Shown here: positions 58,668 to 64,000 of the stretch, piece by piece
Position numbering within the stretch: position 1 is the stretch's first letter
How the letters are laid out: every line of letters begins with the position of its first letter
Assembly (NCBI GenBank): GCA_900155495.1
Contig: FTLJ01000067.1
Coordinates: 1-64,000, forward strand
Direction of reading: 5' to 3'
Source of the DNA: Porogramme epimiltina
Lineage: Eukaryota > Basidiomycota > Agaricomycetes > Polyporales > Polyporaceae
Length of the DNA stretch: 64,000 nucleotides
Notes under the pieces: model-generated
The model's database searches: none
What the model saw: the letters and a program-made list of their open reading frames with translations, nothing else
Told to the model about the DNA's origin: nothing
Program-made: the position numbers and the translations under genes

Positions 58668-59662
58668 GCGTTGGAAGGGTGAGGTGTAATGGTGGGATGT
58701 TATACAATACCATGGAGGATCCGGATCATTTTGTAATACTTAGACACATTCATGCCACTCCGATTTCTGCTTGGACAGCTTGTGTAAACTCTGTATTTGC
58801 TCAGGTAAGCTTCAGCTACTGTTGACTCTCCGCGCCCTGCCCATCTCCAAGGTTTTTCGTGCTGGTCACGAGATTCCACAATTTGAAAGTGAAGGTGATG
58901 CATGGCGTCATTGGGGTTGACATTGTAGGCGTCGTATGGGAACATTCCCCCCAGGAACAAACCTCATGTCTAAGCCCTCTACCTAGAAATCCTGAAATCG
59001 AGCAGAACCACAAACGGCCGACGTGCTCGCAGTCTGAAAAGCTGGATAATTACAACACCACGTTTGGGCGCCAATCTACTAGTGACATCGCACGATATCG
59101 ATGATGTGGCTGGGAGTCAATAGCTAGGCTTGGACTTGTATCCCTAACCCCTTCTAACATTTTAGCGGCCATGACCGTCCTGCATTCCTTTCAAACCTCT
59201 TGCCAGATTTATGTGAACATGGTGTTGGTAAGTGTGGACGCAGCTGCTTGACATGTTGACGGACGTCTACTTATTTTCAGGGCGCCCCGTAGCACCTCGG
59301 ACCGGGATACGTTCAACCTGGTGAACCACACACCTCTATCTCGGTATAGGGCAGGGTGCAGCGGCACAGTGTAGGCCTCAGTATTTCAGGTCAGAGGCAG
59401 CATCGCTCGCACCCTGCACCGTCTAGTACGACTTTGGAATCATCACGTCGCTCGCGCCCTCTGTCAGTCTATCCTAGGCTTCGTGTTTGATTTCGACTTC
59501 TAATGATCTATTTTAGCGGTATCTGTTACGGCAGTGCGAAAACATATAACTGGTTTGGCCGTGTCAAACCCTGGGCGCAATCGGGTGTCCTCGCGAATCT
59601 ATCATCTTCCCCAACCTTCAAGTCCCCGCCCACCTCACCCCCAACCCGCTCCCGCTCCCGTC
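58668..59662. other. Intergenic, GH31 3' region and F-box D promoter
   Basis: About 1 kb. A short frame at 59170..59280 (MTVLHSFQTSCQIYVNMVL, then a GTAAGT donor and TTTTCAG acceptor) looks spliceable but ends after three more codons. A CATATAAC element at 59543 lies 120 bases before the F-box start. No gene supported. Confidence 0.4.
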
Positions 59663-61255
59663 ATGCGTGTCCACATCGGTCACTCACGGCTACCCCTTGA
59701 AATTCACGAACACATCATCGATTCTGTGGAAGATCTGTCCTACTATGCCCCGGAAATGAGGTCTTTGGACTCGAACCCGGCCTCTACTCTGCGAAATTGC
59801 GCGCTGGTCTGCCGGGCGTGGGCCCCCCGTTCACAATTCCGGCTCTTCGAATACATGACTATATCAAGCCACGAGTCTTTATTGAAGCTCCTCACGGTGC
59901 TAGAGAAATCCCCGGAACTCGGTTACGCTACCAAGTCAGTGCGGGTTCAAACCGTGGGCTCTTCGTGCGACGGCCCGTTGAACACACGTTACCATGGGCT
60001 TTTTGATCCCTGGGACCTGTTCATTCGCTCGATAATTGTCCTTCAAAGCCGCCTACCGTCTCTGACTATGCTTGCGGTTGTATATTACCCATCGTTTTCT
60101 CAATTTCCTCGCCCCAAATGCCCACCGATACCCCCTTTACTACAGTACGGTCTACCCCACCTCCCCATTCATCCACGGCTCACTACCCTGTACCCATCGC
60201 TCAGCAGGGTCACGGATCTCCAGATATGTTACGCTGCATTCGCAAACTTCTCAGATATCGCGACGGTTATGGAAGGTTTTCGCGGGTTACGGCGACTTCG
60301 CTTCAATAACGTGGTAGTATCTCGACCCTCCTCACGAAGAAAGTCATTCTCAAAGACCCTTCAAGAACTGAAGGCAGGTCTCCATTTCTAACAATATGCT
60401 GCTCCCTTTCAATGACCTTGAACTCCCAATTCGACTTAGGTGCAAGGGGTGTCATATTATCTTACGTATCGCCTAGTATCAATCGTTCAGGGAAACCAGC
60501 TCACACGGCTCCATATGGAACTAGGTCAGTGCTTATATCCGTCAATGCTGCGCAACAATGATTTAAGAAACCATAGACTACTCAGATAAATCTGTGTCGT
60601 ATTCTGAAGATGGCGAGATACTTTCCCTCAAACGGTTCCAAAGGCTTCAGAAGTTGTCTTTGGCGATCCAAGCGCATACATTACAAGATAGCCAGATGAG
60701 GCTCATCGCAACGCACCTCTCGACTTTGATTACATCATGGCACTCTACAATCCCTTCCCGTCGCTTCAAAATAGCGCTTGGATGTAGTGCCATTGTCAAA
60801 GGAGGACACGATAGCGAACCGGCAACCTGTAACGTGACTAGATCGAGGTACCTCAAGTTTGTGGGGGTATGCGCGCGCGTCGTGGAGAGCGCGTTCCCGG
60901 ATGGTGAGTAATCACCACTTGGCCTAGTTAAAACTCGGGCCCTGTGCTTATATGTAACCCCGTTGCTCCGCGCAGACAACTTTCCATCTGTAAAGGTGTC
61001 AGGCGGTGTGCCACCTATTCAGGATGCGCCGATAACACGAGACGAACTCCGGGCGATGTTTCCCTTAACAGAGAAGCGCGGTGGTGTTATCGAGATTTGG
61101 GACCAGTGTGAGTGGACATACGCAGCTCGGAGGTACTCGCAAGGTTGTTGATCGTCAATCCGGGGAAATATGTAGATACCGATCAAGGTCATTGGGTATG
61201 GCCAGAGGAAGATGCCGCCAAACCTGCTGTTACCGAAAGGGAGAGCGGCGGGTAA
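59663..61255 (+). CDS. F-box domain protein (basidiomycete family), copy D
   Basis: Exons 59663..60377, 60447..60524, 60577..60903, 60976..61107 and 61176..61255 give 443 residues. The N-terminus RLPLEIHEHIIDSVED and LRNCALVCRAWAPRSQFRLF match the other three copies. Exon 2 ends LTRLHMELG, aligned with LRIDLG in copy C. Exon 4 carries ITRDELRAMFPLTEKRGG, the shared C-terminal motif. The last exon (YTDQGHWVWPEEDAAKPAV) is unlike the tails of A, B and C. If the last intron is not removed the frame stops at 61151. The start at 59663 is chosen by alignment with the paralogues; ATG 59534 is in frame upstream. Presumed SCF substrate receptor. Confidence 0.82.
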
Positions 61256-61976
61256 GAATCAGGGGACGTTCGAGCATGGGAAGAGGCATGCCATATTACC
61301 TGCGCAGGATGTGTTTGTCCGGCTCGGAGAGGCAACCAGGCAGATCCCGGGTGGAGAAACACATGATGCTTATCGACAACCTCTTCTTTTTCATCGACTG
61401 CAAGTCGCGACTGTGCCTCCGCTGGACATCTTATTCCTTAGTGCCGTCTGCGAGGTCGCATAATATGGCCCTTCGTGTATAAAAGAGAAGACTTGAAACA
61501 AACGAGAGGATATGATCAAGGATGACGTTGGGCAGATGACGTCCCACTCCACTAGGATATAGAACATCATCTCATTCCCAACTCAATGTCCACGGTGTAC
61601 TAGTGGTTACAAATGTGATCGTGAAGGTCGTGTCGACGCAGGAAGCAATGCAGAATAGTAAGGGAAATCGTGGGATGTGCAAAAGAAATACAGTGCGCGC
61701 GGGCGGGTACTGCGGGAGGTATATGCGCGCATTCTATCCCTGCCCAAGGATCCTATTGTACAGTCATTAAAGTCGTCACCGCGCTCGTAGCACCATCCAC
61801 GCTGGTCTCGGCTCCCCAAGAGCAGCCGCAAGATCGCCAAAGATACATCGCAAAAGGGAGAAGACTCCCCTGCCCAAGTGACAGTCCGCAAGGCACAGTC
61901 CGACACCTGGAAAAAAGAAACGTTCCAATGCTCCTACCACCTACGCCGGCTAAGGCCATGCCAGCCTCACCGAAAC
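61256..61976. other. Intergenic, F-box D and exchange factor 3' regions
   Basis: Convergent genes. An overlapping plus frame, 61212..61463 (LPAQDVFVRLGEATRQ...), has good amino-acid composition but is not attached to any start I can justify. Nothing else seen. Confidence 0.45.
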
Positions 61977-64000
61977 CTACTCCTTGACCCCCACCCGTCC
62001 GTGGAGCAGTTCACTCAACCGCCCTGCCGCCAAGCTGTGTCGCTTGCCCGCGGGCACGCCAGCGTGCTCGTCCTTCGCCCCTTGAGGGCTCCGCAACGCC
62101 CCGCCCTTCCCAAGCACGAGCGAGAACCGCGCGCCCCTCGCGCCGCGCTCGCCGGCCGGGCGTGCAGTGACCGGGCTCGTCTGGAGCGCGACGGCGGGGA
62201 GGCTGAAGCGCTTACTCCGGCGCGCCGTGTTCTCCTTCCGCGTTGGGGTCCTCGGTGTCGGGGGCACGCTGCTCGGCGGGTCCGAGTCCGAGCCCGCGAG
62301 CGCGTCCTCGTCGCGCTCGTCCAGCTCGTCAAGGGCGAGCGTGCTTGAGGCGCTGAACCGGGATGCGCGAGGGCTGGGGGTGGGCGAAGCGGACGCCGGC
62401 GCTGGGGCGGTCAGAGTGGTTGACGAGGACGGGGAGTCGCGCTCTTGGAACTCCTCGAGGATCTGCACGTAGCTCTTCGGGCGCGCGAGCGGCTTGAAGC
62501 GCACGGCTGCCACCGGCGATCCCGAGTCGTCGTCGGGGGGCGACTCGTCGTAGATGCGCGTTAGGGGGCGTTTGGATGGGGGAGGCGGGGAGTCGAGGTC
62601 GATTGCGAGGAGCGCGGACGCAGAGGCGGAACTGACACCACCCGGGACGTCACTGTCTATGAGGAGACAAGGCATACTCTTGAGCCCGGAAAGCGTAAAG
62701 TGCGAGTGCGTCGTGCCTGCCGCAACTGTGCCAGGGGAATGGGGAGAATGTGGTTGGTCGAGTAAAGGGAAAACGGTGTCATAGCAAGCTTCGCACGCCC
62801 GTGCAGACTTGGACTCCTTGCCAGAGTCGACGATAAAGAAAGTCTACGGGAGCCGCGTCTAAGGTGCTGACGCTCTACTGTTGCAAGAGAAAGTACTTAC
62901 CTTGCCCGAGCAGCCACCACAGACACAGCGCCCACACAACCGACAATGGTGTCTCCTTCTCCTCCATCCAAACGTGCGCCCACAGCGCATACAGCTCTCC
63001 GTCTTCCCGTCGGGGACCCACACCGCAGGCACAAAATGCTCCACCTTGCCTCTTCGCGGCTTCGTGTCTGCCGTTTCGTCAGGCGCATATGGCAGCGCCT
63101 GTAATGTACGTCGGAGGTGGTGCGTTGACGCGGAAGACGTGAGGGTCGAGTTGAGCTGCATCACACTCAGTGACACGAGCTGTGCCGCCTTCGCGCTCCG
63201 TATCGCGGTCACCCACTCGTCGCGCTCCTCGTCACTCACTGCACCCACCCGGAAAGACATTCTCAGTACCATGCAATCAAAAATGACGTCATAGTGAGAT
63301 ACACACCTGCATAGACCGCGAAAGACTGCCGCGGGCTGAGCAGCTCGAATCCGTGCTCGCGCAAGTCTCCACACGAGGGCGTGCGTACGACAACCTCAAG
63401 GTCCACGAGTTCGACGTGCCCTCGGTACACCCAACGCTCGTCCACCCCGCTACTCGCCTGCCGCTTCTTGCGTGGGCTACCCGCGAGCTTGAGCTGGAGG
63501 AGCGACTGCCGGTTCGGGTCTGCGTCACTCCGTGTTCGCGAGCGTGGTGTGTCGGGAGGTGGGGGAGGAGGAGGAGACGACAGCACTGCCCACTTGTCGG
63601 AGAAGCCATCTCCGTCGGCGCTCGCGAGCCACATGAAGCAGTCAGAGAAGAGGAGGAATTCGCGCTCTTTGGGCGAAGAGCCCTCAAACTGGAGGAGGGG
63701 CGCACGCTTCAGGAAGGTACGGCCGGGAGTAATAAGCTGGAACGGGAGGTTGGCGGTGTTTCGTTGGAGCGCGAGGAGGGAGAGGGTCTGTGCGTGAGTA
63801 TGTAATGAGGTATTTAGAGACATGGTGACTAGTACGTGTTGCTGCTCAGTACTATGCGAGAGGAAAATTGTGATGCACTCACTCTTCGCAACAAGAGTGT
63901 GGACTGCGGTTAGGGACGTGTATTCCGGATCTTCAGGGTCTGTGCAACCGATCATGTCCTTCAGTAGGAGAAGATACCGCGGACACCGCTGAACGATAGT
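61977..64000 (-). CDS. Rho-type guanine nucleotide exchange factor, DH-PH-FYVE (partial)
   Basis: Exons complement(61977..62843, 62901..63238, 63307..63828, 63883..>64000). The right edge shows the last DH helix, TIVQRCPRYLLLLKDMIGCT, then a PH domain: LITPGRTFLKRAPLLQFEG, EREFLLFSDCFMWL, WVYRGHVELVDLEVV, FELLSPRQSFAVYA and SDEERDEWVTAIRSAK. A FYVE zinc finger follows with WVPD, CMRCGRTF, RRRRHHCRLCG and ARACEACY. The C-terminus is Ser/Pro-rich. This order is that of the FGD family: DH activates a Rho GTPase (usually Cdc42), PH and FYVE bind phosphoinositides on membranes and endosomes. The N-terminal part, including most of the DH domain, is outside the window. Confidence 0.93.

Noticed and set aside
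61081..61482. Plus frames after F-box copy D that look coding
   Set aside because: The F-box frame continues through a 68-nt intron to a stop at 61255; the other frames overlap it and lack a start or partner exons.

Overview
The window is nuclear DNA from a filamentous basidiomycete, most likely an agaricomycete of polypore type (inference). The grounds are: GC-rich coding sequence; genes split by many 46-80 nt introns with GTRNGY donors and YAG acceptors; both strands densely used; and lineage-typical families (DUF6535, DUF3140, a basidiomycete F-box expansion, MARVEL proteins, class IV chitin synthase, a DH-PH-FYVE exchange factor). No rRNA, CRISPR array, recognisable tRNA or intact transposon was seen. 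Most genes were assembled here by hand from exons, and exon phases were checked for nearly all of them.

Layout. 0-3.2 kb: a Ser/Pro-rich protein running off the left edge. 3.2-5.3 kb: no recognisable gene. 5.3-12.7 kb: an F-box gene, then three compact enzyme or membrane genes: the recombination mediator Swi5 (micro-exons), a MARVEL membrane protein and a dienelactone hydrolase, followed by a predicted pseudokinase. 14.3-23 kb: a LAM/Ysp2-type sterol-transfer protein (with an assembly defect) convergent with a PX-domain AGC kinase. 24.6-29.4 kb: a DUF6535 membrane protein, a perfect 100-bp palindrome and a Ran1/Pat1-like kinase. 30-35 kb: thioredoxin and a secreted GH2 beta-mannosidase. 35.6-41.3 kb: class IV chitin synthase and the tiny H/ACA RNP gene NOP10. 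41.7-45.7 kb: a tandem 2.1-kb duplication carrying two F-box genes. 46-53.5 kb: DUF3140 protein, ribosomal eL28, a small DAP-like protein, a possible Pga1-like ER protein and a large TPR-like protein. 54.8-58.7 kb: a membrane-anchored GH31 alpha-glucosidase. 59.7-61.3 kb: a fourth F-box paralogue. 62-64 kb: a DH-PH-FYVE exchange factor running off the right edge.

The genes do not form a cluster; this is ordinary housekeeping and cell-surface chromosome (cell wall synthesis, lipid transfer, ribosome biogenesis, polarity signalling) interspersed with a fast-evolving F-box family. The features most worth a second look are the four F-box paralogues with a shared C-terminal motif and variable last exon, the perfect palindrome, the pseudokinase, the PX-AGC kinase with its long repeat-bearing first intron, the oversized last intron of eL28, and a fungal protein whose N-terminus resembles DAP1.
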